DNA of 64,000 bases from contig NZ_SZPR01000008.1 of NCBI RefSeq assembly GCF_005280195.1, positions 407,346 to 471,345 on the forward strand, given 5' to 3'. Position 1 is the stretch's first letter; each line of letters starts with the position of its first letter. Below the pieces are notes generated by a model that was not told the DNA's origin, did not search any database, and worked only from the letters and a program-made list of their open reading frames with translations. Source of the DNA: Streptomyces galbus. GTDB lineage: Bacteria > Actinomycetota > Actinomycetes > Streptomycetales > Streptomycetaceae. This document shows positions 1-8,895 of this stretch, one piece after another. Made by a program: the position numbers and the translations under genes.

Positions 1-104
1 CTTGCACCTCCTTGGCGGCCTCTTGCCCCGAAACCCCCTGAGGGCCGGTTCGATTGGGTCACTATGGCGGGCGTTACGCCCTATCCCAAGGCAAGGGACC
101 CCAG

Positions 105-1142
105 ATGAGATTGACCGACATATCGCTGAACTGGCTGCTTCCGGGCGCCGTTCTGCTCCTGGGCATGCTGGCGGCGGTGGCGGTGCTCAGGCGCGGCAAG
201 AACCCCGCGGGGAAGGACGCGAGCGCAGACGACTCGTGGGAGCGCCTCGAGGAGCGCCGCCGGCGCAAGGAGGCCATCTACGGCACCGCCTCCTACGCCC
301 TGCTCTTCTGCTGCGCCGCGGTCGCGGCCGCGCTGTCCTTCAAGGGCCTGGTCGGGTTCGGCGAGCAGAACCTGGGCCTGACGGGCGGCTGGCAGTACCT
401 CGTCCCCTTCGGTCTGGACGGGGCGGCCATGTTCTGCTCGGTCCTCGCGGTGCGGGAGGCCAGCCACGGTGACGCGGCGCTGGGCTCGCGCATACTCGTG
501 TGGACGTTCGCGGGCGCCGCGGCCTGGTTCAACTGGGTGCACGCGCCCCGGGGCCTCGGCCACGACGGCGCGCCGCACTTCTTCGCGGGCATGTCCCTGT
601 CCGCGGCGGTGCTGTTCGACCGCGCGCTGAAGCAGACCCGCCGGGCCGCCCTGCGCGAGCAGGGTCTGGTGCCGCGTCCGCTGCCGCAGATCCGGGTGGT
701 CCGCTGGCTGCGCGCCCCGCGCGAGACCTACAAGGCGTGGTCGCTGATGCTGCTGGAGAACGTGCGCACGCTGGACGAGGCCGTGGACGAGGTGCGCGAG
801 GACAAGCGGGAGAAGGAGCAGTCCCGGATGCGCCGCCGCGAGCAGCAGCGCATGGAGCGGGCCCAGCTCAAGGCGCTCAGCCGCGGCCACCGCGGTCTGC
901 CGGGCCGCAGCGGGCGCCAGGTGGAGATCCCCGCCGTGGAGCGGGGTGCGGAGCGGGTCCCCGCGGAGCCTGCCATATCGGCGGAACAGCTTCCCGTGCG
1001 CGCCCGTCCCTCGCTCCAGCCGGTCCGCAAGGGCTCCGACCCGATCACCGTCGACCTCACCGCGGAGGACGACACAATGGCCCTGCCGCGCCTGGACTCC
1101 CTGGAGCGCAAGCTCAAGGACCTGGAGCAGCAGTTCGGCTGA
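105..1142 (+). CDS. DUF2637 family membrane protein
   Basis: A 345-residue integral membrane protein of the DUF2637 family common in Streptomyces; its biochemical role is unknown. I see hydrophobic segments at about residues 11-28, 61-79, 98-117, 128-146 and 158-172. A long, highly charged C-terminal tail follows (about 180-345), rich in Arg, Glu and Gln, probably helical or coiled coil and cytoplasmic. I chose ATG 105 over the in-frame ATG at 54 because the membrane segment begins directly after it and the upstream extension has no family character. Relatives occur in conjugative elements as well as on chromosomes, but nothing nearby suggests a plasmid. A strong hairpin follows the gene. Confidence 0.8.
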   Translation: MRLTDISLNWLLPGAVLLLGMLAAVAVLRRGKNPAGKDASADDSWERLEERRRRKEAIYGTASYALLFCCAAVAAALSFKGLVGFGEQNLGLTGGWQYLVPFGLDGAAMFCSVLAVREASHGDAALGSRILVWTFAGAAAWFNWVHAPRGLGHDGAPHFFAGMSLSAAVLFDRALKQTRRAALREQGLVPRPLPQIRVVRWLRAPRETYKAWSLMLLENVRTLDEAVDEVREDKREKEQSRMRRREQQRMERAQLKALSRGHRGLPGRSGRQVEIPAVERGAERVPAEPAISAEQLPVRARPSLQPVRKGSDPITVDLTAEDDTMALPRLDSLERKLKDLEQQFG

Positions 1143-1187
1143 CCGGGCCCTTCGCTCCGGGGGAACGGTGACGGAGCACGGCACATG

Positions 1188-1229
1188 ACGGGACGGGGCG
1201 CGGCCGATGCGGGCCGCGCCCCGTCCCGT
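1188..1229. terminator. Bidirectional hairpin terminator
   Basis: Perfect 18-bp inverted repeat (1188-1205 and 1212-1229) with a 6-base loop, between two convergent genes. There is no T-tract, which is usual for Streptomyces terminators. Confidence 0.75.
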
Positions 1230-1258
1230 TGCCGTACGTCGCGGCCCGCGGACCGGCG

Positions 1259-1756
1259 TCAGGCGGCCTGCGCGCCCAGTTCGAACCAGACGGCCTTGCC
1301 GACGCCGTGCGCGTGGACCCCCCACGCGTCGGCGAGTGACTGCACGAGCATCAGCCCTCTGCCGTTCGTGCCGTCGTCGGCGACCGGCACCCGCGGGCAC
1401 GGCCTGCGGGCCACGAAGTCCCGCACCTCGACGCGCAGTCGGTCCGGTGCGACGGTGGCGGTGAGGACCGCGTCGTCGTCGGTGTGGACGAGTGCGTTGG
1501 TGACGAGTTCACTGGTGAGCAGTTCCGCGATCGCCGACTGCTCCGGGCCGCCCCAGGGGCGCAGGAGTTCCCGCAGGGCGCGCCGCGCCTCGGGCACCGC
1601 CCGCAGGTCCGCCCTGCCGAGCCGGCGCCGCAGCCGGTGGTGGCGGTGCTCCGTGCCCTCCGTGCGACCGATGCCTTCGTCCTCCTGCCCCGTCCGAGTT
1701 GCCGTCGGCGTGTCCGCGATCGCCGTGGAACCGCTTCTTCGTGCCTGCCTCTTCAT
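1259..1756 (-). CDS. SpoIIAB-like ATP-binding regulator (HATPase_c_2)
   Basis: A 165-residue single-domain protein of the GHKL/HATPase_c_2 fold, like anti-sigma kinases of the SpoIIAB/RsbW type. The N-box-like segment ELVTNALVHT, the VEVRD strand and the glycine loop GRGLMLV are visible, so ATP binding is likely. Streptomyces has dozens of such stand-alone ATPases, many of unknown partner; no sigma or anti-anti-sigma gene lies next to it. The start at 1756 is the ATG nearest the domain; a longer version starting at an upstream GTG cannot be excluded. Confidence 0.75.
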   Translation of the reverse strand: MKRQARRSGSTAIADTPTATRTGQEDEGIGRTEGTEHRHHRLRRRLGRADLRAVPEARRALRELLRPWGGPEQSAIAELLTSELVTNALVHTDDDAVLTATVAPDRLRVEVRDFVARRPCPRVPVADDGTNGRGLMLVQSLADAWGVHAHGVGKAVWFELGAQAA

Positions 1757-2054
1757 GACCCCCGCCCGTGCGCCGATGTCGGTTCCCCTCAGCTCGAACA
1801 CGTTCACGGGGATCCTTGCCCGACCGGACCGGGGCCAGTCATCCGGCCCGCGCGACACCCGGGTGTTCGGCCACGATCCGGGCACCGGGTGCCGCGGCCC
1901 GGAGCCGCCGGCCCGCCCGTTCGGGCACGAGCGGCCCCCCGCACGGCGTCCCGACGTGGTCATGCGACCCGGATGGGGCCGGTCGTCGGCGTGGTACGCG
2001 GGGGGCGTGGGCCTCCGCGGCGAAGCGAAGTTGGCCGGAATCCATCGCCGGTGG

Positions 2055-3797
2055 TCAAGGCCGCGGCACGTTGCGGAGGTTGGAGCGGGCCATCTGGAGC
2101 ATGCGGCCCACGCCGCCGTCCAGCACGATCTTCGAGGCGGACAGGGCGAAGCCGGTCACCATCTCCGCCTTGATCTTCGGCGGGATGGACAGGGCGTTGG
2201 GGTCGGTCACCACGTCGACCAGGGCCGGGCCCTTGTGCTTGAAGGCCGACTTCAGCGCCCCGGCGAGGTCCTTGGGCTTCTCCACCCGCACGCCGTACGC
2301 CCCGCAGGCCTGCGCCACCGCCGCGAAGTCGGGGTTCTTGTTGGCGGTGCCGTGCGACGGCAGCCCCGCGACCAGCATCTCCAGCTCCACCATGCCGAGC
2401 GAGGAGTTGTTGAACAGCACGATCTTCACGGGCAGGTCGTACTGGACGAGGGTGAGGAAGTCGCCCATCAGCATGGAGAAGCCGCCGTCGCCCGACATCG
2501 CCACGACCTGCCGGCCCGGCGCGGCGAACTGGGCGCCGATCGCCATCGGCAGGGCGTTGGCCATCGAGCCGTGCGAGAAGGAACCGATGATGCGGCGGCG
2601 GCCGTTGGGCGAGACGTAGCGGGCGGCCCACACGTTGCACATACCGGTGTCGACGGTGAACACCGCGTCGTCGTCGGCGAGTTCGTCGAGCACCGACGCC
2701 ACGTACTCCGGGTGCAGGGGCACGTGCTTGTCGACCTTGCGCGTGTACGCCTTCACCACGCCCTCCAGGGCGTCCGCGTGCTTCTTCAGCATGCGGTCGA
2801 GGAAGCGGCGGTCGGTCTTCTCCCGCACCCGCGGGATGAGACAGCGCAGGGTCTCCTTCACGTCGCCCCACACCGCGAGGTCCAGCTTGGAGCGCCGGCC
2901 GAGGTGTTCGGGCCGCACGTCGACCTGGGCGATCTTCACGTCGTCGGGCAGGAAGGCGTTGTACGGGAAGTCGGTGCCGAGCAGGATCAGCAGGTCGCAC
3001 TCGTGGGTGGCCTCGTAGGCGGCGCCGTAGCCGAGCAGACCGCTCATGCCGACGTCGAACGGGTTGTCGTACTGGATCCACTCCTTGCCGCGCAGGGCGT
3101 GGCCGACCGGGGACTTGATCCGCTCGGCGAACTGCATGACCTCCGCGTGCGCCCCGGCGGTGCCGCTGCCGCAGAACAGGGTGACCTTGCGGGCCCCGTC
3201 GATCAGCTCCACGAGCGCGTCCAGCTCGGCGTCGCCGGGGCGCACGGTGGGCCGGGCGGTGACGAGTGCGGTCTCGGCGGCCCGGTCCGGGGCGGGCTCG
3301 CCGGCGATGTCGCCGGGCAGGGTGACCACGCTGACGCCGCCGCGGCCGACGGCGTGCTGGATGGCGGTCTGCAGCAGCCTGGGCATCTGCTGCGGGTTGG
3401 AGATCATCTCGCTGTAGTGGCTGCACTCGCGGAAGAGCTGGTCGGGGTGGGTCTCCTGGAAGTAGCCGAGACCGATCTCGCTGGACGGGATGTGCGAGGC
3501 GAGCGCGAGCACCGGCGCCATGGAGCGGTGGGCGTCGTACAGGCCGTTGATCAGATGCAGGTTGCCGGGCCCGCAGGAGCCCGCGCAGGCCGCCAGCCGC
3601 CCGGTGACCTGCGCCTCGGCGCCGGCCGCGAACGCGGCGGTCTCCTCGTGGCGGACGTGGATCCAGTCGATGCCCCGGTGGCGGCGGACCGCGTCGACCA
3701 CGGGGTTGAGGCTGTCGCCGACGACGCCGTACAGGTGCTTGACCCCGGCGCGGGTGAGGATGTCGACGAACTGTTCGGCGACGTTCTGCTTGGCCAT
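2055..3797 (-). CDS. poxB: Thiamine-diphosphate pyruvate oxidase / quinone pyruvate dehydrogenase
   Basis: A 580-residue TPP-dependent enzyme of the PoxB/acetolactate-synthase superfamily, expected to oxidatively decarboxylate pyruvate to acetate with FAD and electron transfer to quinone or oxygen. The N-terminal pyrimidine-binding domain has the activating glutamate in HEETAAFAAGA (about residues 50-60). A central FAD/nucleotide domain follows (about 190-330), then the C-terminal Mg-TPP motif beginning GDGGFSMLMGD. The length matches the family. It lacks the ACP-binding or valine-pathway context of acetolactate synthases, so a PoxB role is favoured. It appears to be monocistronic. Confidence 0.85.
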   Translation of the reverse strand: MAKQNVAEQFVDILTRAGVKHLYGVVGDSLNPVVDAVRRHRGIDWIHVRHEETAAFAAGAEAQVTGRLAACAGSCGPGNLHLINGLYDAHRSMAPVLALASHIPSSEIGLGYFQETHPDQLFRECSHYSEMISNPQQMPRLLQTAIQHAVGRGGVSVVTLPGDIAGEPAPDRAAETALVTARPTVRPGDAELDALVELIDGARKVTLFCGSGTAGAHAEVMQFAERIKSPVGHALRGKEWIQYDNPFDVGMSGLLGYGAAYEATHECDLLILLGTDFPYNAFLPDDVKIAQVDVRPEHLGRRSKLDLAVWGDVKETLRCLIPRVREKTDRRFLDRMLKKHADALEGVVKAYTRKVDKHVPLHPEYVASVLDELADDDAVFTVDTGMCNVWAARYVSPNGRRRIIGSFSHGSMANALPMAIGAQFAAPGRQVVAMSGDGGFSMLMGDFLTLVQYDLPVKIVLFNNSSLGMVELEMLVAGLPSHGTANKNPDFAAVAQACGAYGVRVEKPKDLAGALKSAFKHKGPALVDVVTDPNALSIPPKIKAEMVTGFALSASKIVLDGGVGRMLQMARSNLRNVPRP

Positions 3798-3854
3798 GGT
3801 CCACTGCCCCTTCGGTCTCGGGTCCCAGGACCACCATGACCGCTCGGGTGCGGT

Positions 3855-5918
3855 TCACGCCTCCCAGACGGCGGCCGCCGTACGGTCGTCGGCGTACCCC
3901 GTGGCCCGGACCTGGACGTCGGCCAGGTAGGCGGTGAGACCCGGCGGCTGCGGCGCGGCCCAGCGTGCGGCGAGGTACGCGGACAGCTCGGGCTCGCCGC
4001 GCAGCGGGTCGGCGAGGCCCGCGGTGCACATCAGCAGGGTGTCACCCGGACGGGCGACCGAGGCCCGGAAGCGGAAGGGCGGGCGGGGCGGCGCGGGCGG
4101 GAGGTCGCCGGGGCCCGGCGGGGCCGTGACGCCGGGGTCCACGGTGGCCTCGCCGGCCGCCGGTTCGATGTCCCGCCACTGCCCGCCCCGCAGCCGGAAC
4201 AGTCCCCCGGCGCCCACGCCGAAGAACACCCGCGTGCGGCACTCGGGGTCGGCGGGCAGCAGCAGACAGCGCAGGTCGGCCGCGTACTCCGCGGGGTCCA
4301 GGCCCTGTTCGGCGGCTTCGGCGCGCAGCCGGCCGAGGCTGCGGTCGGTGAGGCGGTGCAGGCCCGACTTGAGCTCGCCGCGCCGGGCCGCCCGGAGGTC
4401 CTCGACGAGCCGGGCATGGCTGCGGCCCACGGCCCGCCCGATCCACCGGCACAGCTCGGCGGCCGCCCGGTGCGCGCCGGGCGTGGCCCGGGCCCCGGTC
4501 GCCATGGCGACCAGCACCAGCGCCTGCTCGCCGGCGCCGAACCGGGCGGTCAGCAGCGCGTCCCGGCGCGGCTCGCCGCGGTAGCGCGCCGAGTCCCCGC
4601 GCAGCGAGGCCGCGCGCAGCGTGCAGGCCCCGTACCGGGCGCCGTCCAGCACGGTGTCCGGCACCAGGTCCGCGAGGTCGTCGGGGTCGGCGGCCGGGAG
4701 GGCGGTGGGCTCGGCCTCGTAGGTGGGCGGCCGGGCCCCGACGTGGTCCCGCCCCGGCGGCGGCACGATCGGCAGGGCCGGGGGCGGCAGCGAGTCAGGA
4801 GCGGTACGGGCGGCGGGGATGGCCCCCGGCGCGAGGCCCGGGGCACGACCCGGCGGGACGGGAGGGGGCGCCGCGTCCGCGGGAGCCGTGGGAGGCGGGG
4901 GCGGGGCGGGCGGGTTCGTGGGGGCAGGCGGGAAGGCCGGGACCGGCGGGGCCGTCGGTGGAGCGGGCGGGTCGGCAGGGCCGGACGCAGACGCCGGCGC
5001 GTCAGCGGGCGGGACCGGTGGAGTCGTCCGTGCAGCGGGCGGGTCGGCAGGGCCGGACGCAGACGCCGGCGCATCGGCGGGCTGGGGCGGTGCAGCCGGC
5101 GGGTCGGCCGGACCGAGCGCAGGCCTCAGCGCTTCGGCGGGCGAGGGCGGTGGGGCCGTCGGTGGAGCGGGCGGGCCGGACGCAGACGCCGGCGCATCGG
5201 CGGGCTGGGGCGGTGCAGCCGGCGGGTCGGCCGGACCGGGCGCAGACGCCGGCGCGTCAGCGGGCGGGACCGGTGGAGTCGGCTCGGGCTGCGGGGTCCT
5301 GGCGCTTCCGGTGGTCCGGGCGGTCGAGCCGGTGGGCTGCTGGGGCGGCTGCGGTGCGGGGGGACGGTCGGGCGGCGGGGCATCGCCCCGCGAGGCCGGA
5401 CGCTCGGTGAAGCCGGGCGGGAGCGGGCCCGCCGGGAGGGACCCGGCACCGGGAGCCGACCAGGGCTCGGACGCGGACTCCGAGCGTCGCTGCGCGGGCA
5501 CGTCCGGCGGCGCAGCCCCGCCTCCCGGCGCCGCGTCCCGCGGGACCGCGCCGTACCGGCCGGCGTCCTCCGGCGCCGCGTCCCGCGGGGGCCCGCCGTA
5601 CCCGCCACTGTCTCCCGCGACCGCGTCCCGCGGGGGCCCGCCGTGCCCGCCGCCGTCTCCCGTGACCGCGTCCCGCGGCTCCTCCGCGGGTGTCGGTGCC
5701 TCCTCGTGGGGGTCCCAGGGGCTCCACGGGTCCCGTTCGGGCTGCTCGCGGGGCGGGCGCCTGCCGGGTGTCGCGTTCACCGTGCCCATCGCGGAGGCGA
5801 ACCGGTCGTCCAGCGAGTCGGCGGCGGCCGTGGGGCCGGTGTCCGCGGTGGCGTCGTCGTACAGCTCGCCCCACCAGTCGTCGTCGGGACCGGTGGACCT
5901 TCCCCCCTGCTGGCTCAT
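3855..5918 (-). CDS. PP2C-like phosphatase-domain protein with long Pro-rich repeat region
   Basis: A 687-residue protein with a disordered N-terminal half and a C-terminal PP2C-type fold (about residues 430-687), containing segments such as GEQALVLVAMATGARA and DTLLMCTAGLADPL. The middle (roughly residues 190-400) is Pro/Ala-rich and contains near-exact repeats of PADAPASASGPADPPAA, so the DNA around 4930-5290 is tandemly repeated. Several Asp residues that bind metal in classical PP2C are not obvious, so it may be a degenerate phosphatase or sensor. The start at 5918 (MSQQGG) is chosen because the upstream extension overlaps a palindromic hairpin. Confidence 0.65.
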   Translation of the reverse strand: MSQQGGRSTGPDDDWWGELYDDATADTGPTAAADSLDDRFASAMGTVNATPGRRPPREQPERDPWSPWDPHEEAPTPAEEPRDAVTGDGGGHGGPPRDAVAGDSGGYGGPPRDAAPEDAGRYGAVPRDAAPGGGAAPPDVPAQRRSESASEPWSAPGAGSLPAGPLPPGFTERPASRGDAPPPDRPPAPQPPQQPTGSTARTTGSARTPQPEPTPPVPPADAPASAPGPADPPAAPPQPADAPASASGPPAPPTAPPPSPAEALRPALGPADPPAAPPQPADAPASASGPADPPAARTTPPVPPADAPASASGPADPPAPPTAPPVPAFPPAPTNPPAPPPPPTAPADAAPPPVPPGRAPGLAPGAIPAARTAPDSLPPPALPIVPPPGRDHVGARPPTYEAEPTALPAADPDDLADLVPDTVLDGARYGACTLRAASLRGDSARYRGEPRRDALLTARFGAGEQALVLVAMATGARATPGAHRAAAELCRWIGRAVGRSHARLVEDLRAARRGELKSGLHRLTDRSLGRLRAEAAEQGLDPAEYAADLRCLLLPADPECRTRVFFGVGAGGLFRLRGGQWRDIEPAAGEATVDPGVTAPPGPGDLPPAPPRPPFRFRASVARPGDTLLMCTAGLADPLRGEPELSAYLAARWAAPQPPGLTAYLADVQVRATGYADDRTAAAVWEA

Positions 5919-6352
5919 GCCGCAATTCTGACCGCAGGGGCCGGGCGGAAACGGGGCATCGGGAAATTGCGGTACGCCGCGCCGGGCGGTTCCACCCCCC
6001 ACGGGAGAACCGCCCGGCGCGCCGGGTGACCCGGCCCGGACTCCGTGCGCCCCCGCGCGTTCCGGGCCCGGATCACCGTTCGGGCCGACCGGGAGACCAG
6101 GGCGTCACGGCCGTGGGCCGGGCGACGGGCTCCCCTGACCGTCCGCTGCGACGGAGATCATGTGGTCGGCGCCGACGCCACACCTTGGCAGAGGGGAGGG
6201 TTCCGCGGCGATGATGTGCGGCGGCGGGTTCACGCCATGACCGTTTCCCGCCACGACGACGGGCGACGGGCCGCAGCCGGGCCGCCCGCGTGACGACCGG
6301 CAGGCGGGACGAGGCCGGACGAGGTCGGACGAGGTCAGGAGGGACGCCCCGG
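5919..6352. other. Intergenic region between divergent genes, with a 14-bp hairpin
   Basis: 434 bases without a convincing gene. It contains a perfect 14-bp inverted repeat (5978-5991 and 6008-6021, 16-base loop) about 60 bases upstream of the PP2C gene start. Because the flanking genes diverge, this is not a normal gene-end terminator. It may be a transcript leader structure or a block between units. I could not assign a promoter. Confidence 0.5.
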
Positions 6353-7339
6353 ATGCTGGGAGCGATAGGGCTGGACGAGACGCACGAGGCGGCGTACCGG
6401 GCGCTGGTGTCCGTGGGCGCCGCCGACGTGCCGGCCCTGGCGCGCCGGCTGACGCTCGGCGAACAGGCCACCGAACGGGCGCTGCGCCACCTGGAGCGGC
6501 AGGGCCTGGCCGCGCAGTCGCCGGGCCGGCCGGGCCGCTGGGTCGCCGCTCCCCCGGGCGTCGCGCTGGGCGCGCTGCTCACCCAGCAGCGGCACGAGCT
6601 GGAGCGGGCGGAGCTGGCGGCGGCCCTGCTCGCCGAGGAGTACCGGGCGGCGGCGGCCGAGCCGTCCGTGCACGACCTGGTCGAGGTGGTGACCGGCGCG
6701 GCGGCGGTCACCCAGCGGTTCCTGCAGCTCCAGCTCGGGGCGGGTGAGGAGGTGTGCGCGCTGGTCACCGGCACCCCGGTCGCGGTCACCGCCGGGCAGA
6801 ACGACGCCGAGGAGCGCGCCGCCGAGCGCGGGGTGCGCTACCGGGTGGTGATCGAGCGGTCGGTGCTGGACCAGCCGGACGGCGTCACTGAGCTGACGGC
6901 CGCGCTGGGCCGCGAGGAGGAGGTGCGCGTGGTGGAGCGGGTGCCGACCAAGCTGGTCGTCGCCGACCGCGCGTCGGCGCTGGTGCCGCTGACCGGCCGC
7001 TCGGCCGAACCGGGAGCGCTGGTGGTACACGCCGGGGGGCTGCTGGAGCTGCTGGCGGCCCTGTTCGAGTCGGTGTGGCGGGAGGCCCTGCCGCTGCGCC
7101 TGGGCGGGGACGGCCGGGTCACCGAGCAGGCGCCCGACGGTCCGGACGCCGTCGACCTGGAGGTGCTCTCCCTGCTGCTGGCCGGGCTGACCGACGCGAG
7201 CGTGGCCAAGCAGCTCGACGTGGGCCTGCGGACCGTGCAGCGCCGGGTGAAGCGGCTGATGGAGCTGACCGGGGCGACCACCCGGCTCCAGCTCGGCTGG
7301 CACGCGCACGAGCGGGGCTGGGTGGCCCGCGACCGCTGA
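6353..7339 (+). CDS. TrmB-like / LuxR-type transcriptional regulator
   Basis: A 328-residue regulator with an N-terminal TrmB-like winged helix (about residues 5-60, 'LARRLTLGEQATERALRHLE') and a C-terminal LuxR-type HTH (about 270-315). The HTH contains LLLAGLTDASVAKQLDVGLR followed by TVQRRVKRLMELTGA. Streptomyces carries many regulators of this two-HTH design. The middle resembles a phospholipase-D-like sensor region of TrmB proteins, but I cannot name a ligand. ATG 6353 is preferred to 6290 because the family normally begins shortly before the 'GLDETHEAAYRALV' segment. Confidence 0.75.
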   Translation: MLGAIGLDETHEAAYRALVSVGAADVPALARRLTLGEQATERALRHLERQGLAAQSPGRPGRWVAAPPGVALGALLTQQRHELERAELAAALLAEEYRAAAAEPSVHDLVEVVTGAAAVTQRFLQLQLGAGEEVCALVTGTPVAVTAGQNDAEERAAERGVRYRVVIERSVLDQPDGVTELTAALGREEEVRVVERVPTKLVVADRASALVPLTGRSAEPGALVVHAGGLLELLAALFESVWREALPLRLGGDGRVTEQAPDGPDAVDLEVLSLLLAGLTDASVAKQLDVGLRTVQRRVKRLMELTGATTRLQLGWHAHERGWVARDR

Positions 7340-7392
7340 CCGCCCTACCGGCCTGATCTGCGGGTCCGGCCGGGCTCGGGCAGGCTGGACGG

Positions 7393-7875
7393 ATGGGAGC
7401 GTGGGAACTCCTGCTGGTCGGTCTGGTGATCCTGCTGGGCCTGTGCGGAGTGCTGCTGCCGGGCGTGCCGGGGTCGTGGCTGGTGTGGGCGGCGGTGCTG
7501 TGGTGGGCGATGGAGGACCCCCGGCCGGTGGCCTGGGGCGTGCTGGTGGGGGCCACGGTGGTGCTGTTCGTCTCCCAGGTGGTGCGGTGGTCGCTGCCCC
7601 CGCGCCGGCTCCAGGCGGCCGGCGGCACGTCCCGGATGGCGGTCTTCGCCGGGGCCGGCGCGCTCCTGGGCTTCGTGCTGCTGCCCGTGCTGGGCGCCGT
7701 TCCCGGCTTCCTGGGCGGGATCTACCTGTGCGAGCGCCTGCGCCTCGGCCGGCACGGCGAGGCCCGCGCCGCGCTGCGCACGGTGATGCGCTCCGGCGGC
7801 ACGGGCGTCCTGGTGGAGCTGTTCACCTGTCTGCTCATCGCGGGCGCGTGGCTGGGCGCGGTGGTGTGGGACTGA
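7393..7875 (+). CDS. DUF456 family membrane protein
   Basis: A 160-residue very hydrophobic protein with about four membrane segments, including the N-terminal ELLLVGLVILLGLCGVLLPG and a Gly-rich 'LPVLGAVPGFLGGIYLCE' segment typical of DUF456 proteins. Function unknown. It lies 53 bases after the regulator on the same strand and may be co-transcribed with it. Confidence 0.75.
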   Translation: MGAWELLLVGLVILLGLCGVLLPGVPGSWLVWAAVLWWAMEDPRPVAWGVLVGATVVLFVSQVVRWSLPPRRLQAAGGTSRMAVFAGAGALLGFVLLPVLGAVPGFLGGIYLCERLRLGRHGEARAALRTVMRSGGTGVLVELFTCLLIAGAWLGAVVWD

Positions 7876-8023
7876 CGGCGGGCCCCGCCCGGGCGGCCGT
7901 GGCGGACCGGGGGCGCCGCCCCGCCGGGGCGGCCGCGGCGGGCGGGGGTTCGCGGGCGTAGGCCCGGGGGCGTAGGGCGAGGATCCGATGCGCGCGGTCC
8001 GGCTGCCGTGTTTGGCTTGCGGC

Positions 8024-8398
8024 ATGACCGCATTCAGTGAGGCCGAGCGGGCGTACCTGGCGTCGCAGCGACTGGGCCGGATGGCCACGGTCGACCCGCA
8101 CGGGCAGCCGCAGGCGAACCCGGTCGGTTACCGGCTCCAGGACGACGGCACCATCCTGATCGGCGGCTATGCGATGGGCCGTACCAAGAAGTGGCGCAAC
8201 CTGCGCGAGAACCCGAGGATCGCCCTGGTCGTCGACGACATCGCGTCCCTGCGCCCGTGGAAGGTGCGCGGCGTGGACATCCGCGGCGAGGCCGAGCTGC
8301 TCGTCGGCCCGCACGACCTGGGCGCCCACCTCAGCGAGGAGCTGATCCGCATCCACCCGCGCCGCATCCACAGCTGGGGGCTGGAGGACGACTCCTAG
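8024..8398 (+). CDS. PPOX-class F420-dependent oxidoreductase
   Basis: A 124-residue protein of the split-barrel pyridoxamine-5'-phosphate-oxidase-like family, of the type that uses coenzyme F420 (or FMN) in actinobacteria. The N-terminal 'YLASQRLGRMATVDPHGQPQ' region and the 'GRTKKWRNLRENPRIALVVDD' segment are characteristic. The substrate is unknown. ATG 8024 is used because the 12 residues before it, in a longer frame, do not fit the family. Its stop overlaps the stop of the convergent ogt-like gene inside a CTAG sequence. Confidence 0.8.
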   Translation: MTAFSEAERAYLASQRLGRMATVDPHGQPQANPVGYRLQDDGTILIGGYAMGRTKKWRNLRENPRIALVVDDIASLRPWKVRGVDIRGEAELLVGPHDLGAHLSEELIRIHPRRIHSWGLEDDS

Positions 8399-8895
8399 GG
8401 GGTGCCGGGCAGGCAGCCCTCCAGGGTGAGCAGCCGGACCTTGCGTTCCAGGCCGCCCGCGTAGCCGGTCAGGGAGCCGTCGGCGCCGATGACCCGGTGG
8501 CAGGGCCGCAGGACGAGCAGCGGGTTGGCGCCGATCGCCCCGCCGACGGCGCGGACGGCGGCCCGGGGCGCGCCGATCCGTGCCGCGATCTCGCCGTACG
8601 ACGTGGTCGCCCCGTACGGCACGTCGTCCAGGGCGGCCCACACGCGCTCCCGGAAGGCGGTGCCCTCGGCGCGCAGCGGCAGCCGGAACTCCTTCAGCTC
8701 GCCGGCGAAGTAGGCGGCCAGTTGCTCGGCGGCCTCGCGGAACGGGCCGGGGTCCGCGCGCCAGCCGGCGCGCATCTCGCGCCCGTTCTTCTGCCCGGGC
8801 ACGGACAGCGAGGTCAGCGCGCCGTCGGGTCCGGCGGTCAGCAGCAGCGGCCCGAGCGGGCTCGGCACGTGAGTGGCGTAGGTCGGGTCGGTCAT
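8395..8895 (-). CDS. ogt: Methylated-DNA-[protein]-cysteine S-methyltransferase
   Basis: A 166-residue DNA repair protein that removes O6-alkyl groups from guanine by transfer to its own cysteine. The active-site PCHRV motif is intact (LRPCHRVIGADG), preceded by the HTH-like segment ATTSYGEIAARIGAPRA that binds DNA. Its ATG overlaps the TGA of the upstream AlkA/Ada-like gene (TGATG), so the two repair genes are translationally coupled and both probably respond to alkylation damage. Confidence 0.9.
   Translation of the reverse strand: MTDPTYATHVPSPLGPLLLTAGPDGALTSLSVPGQKNGREMRAGWRADPGPFREAAEQLAAYFAGELKEFRLPLRAEGTAFRERVWAALDDVPYGATTSYGEIAARIGAPRAAVRAVGGAIGANPLLVLRPCHRVIGADGSLTGYAGGLERKVRLLTLEGCLPGTP

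Noticed and set aside
105..1142. DUF2637 gene as a sign of a conjugative element
   Set aside because: No replication, transfer or integrase genes lie nearby; chromosomal copies are common.
1185..3839. Very long frames opposite poxB and many other genes
   Set aside because: They are antisense shadows caused by high GC; the opposite strand encodes recognisable proteins with correct motifs.
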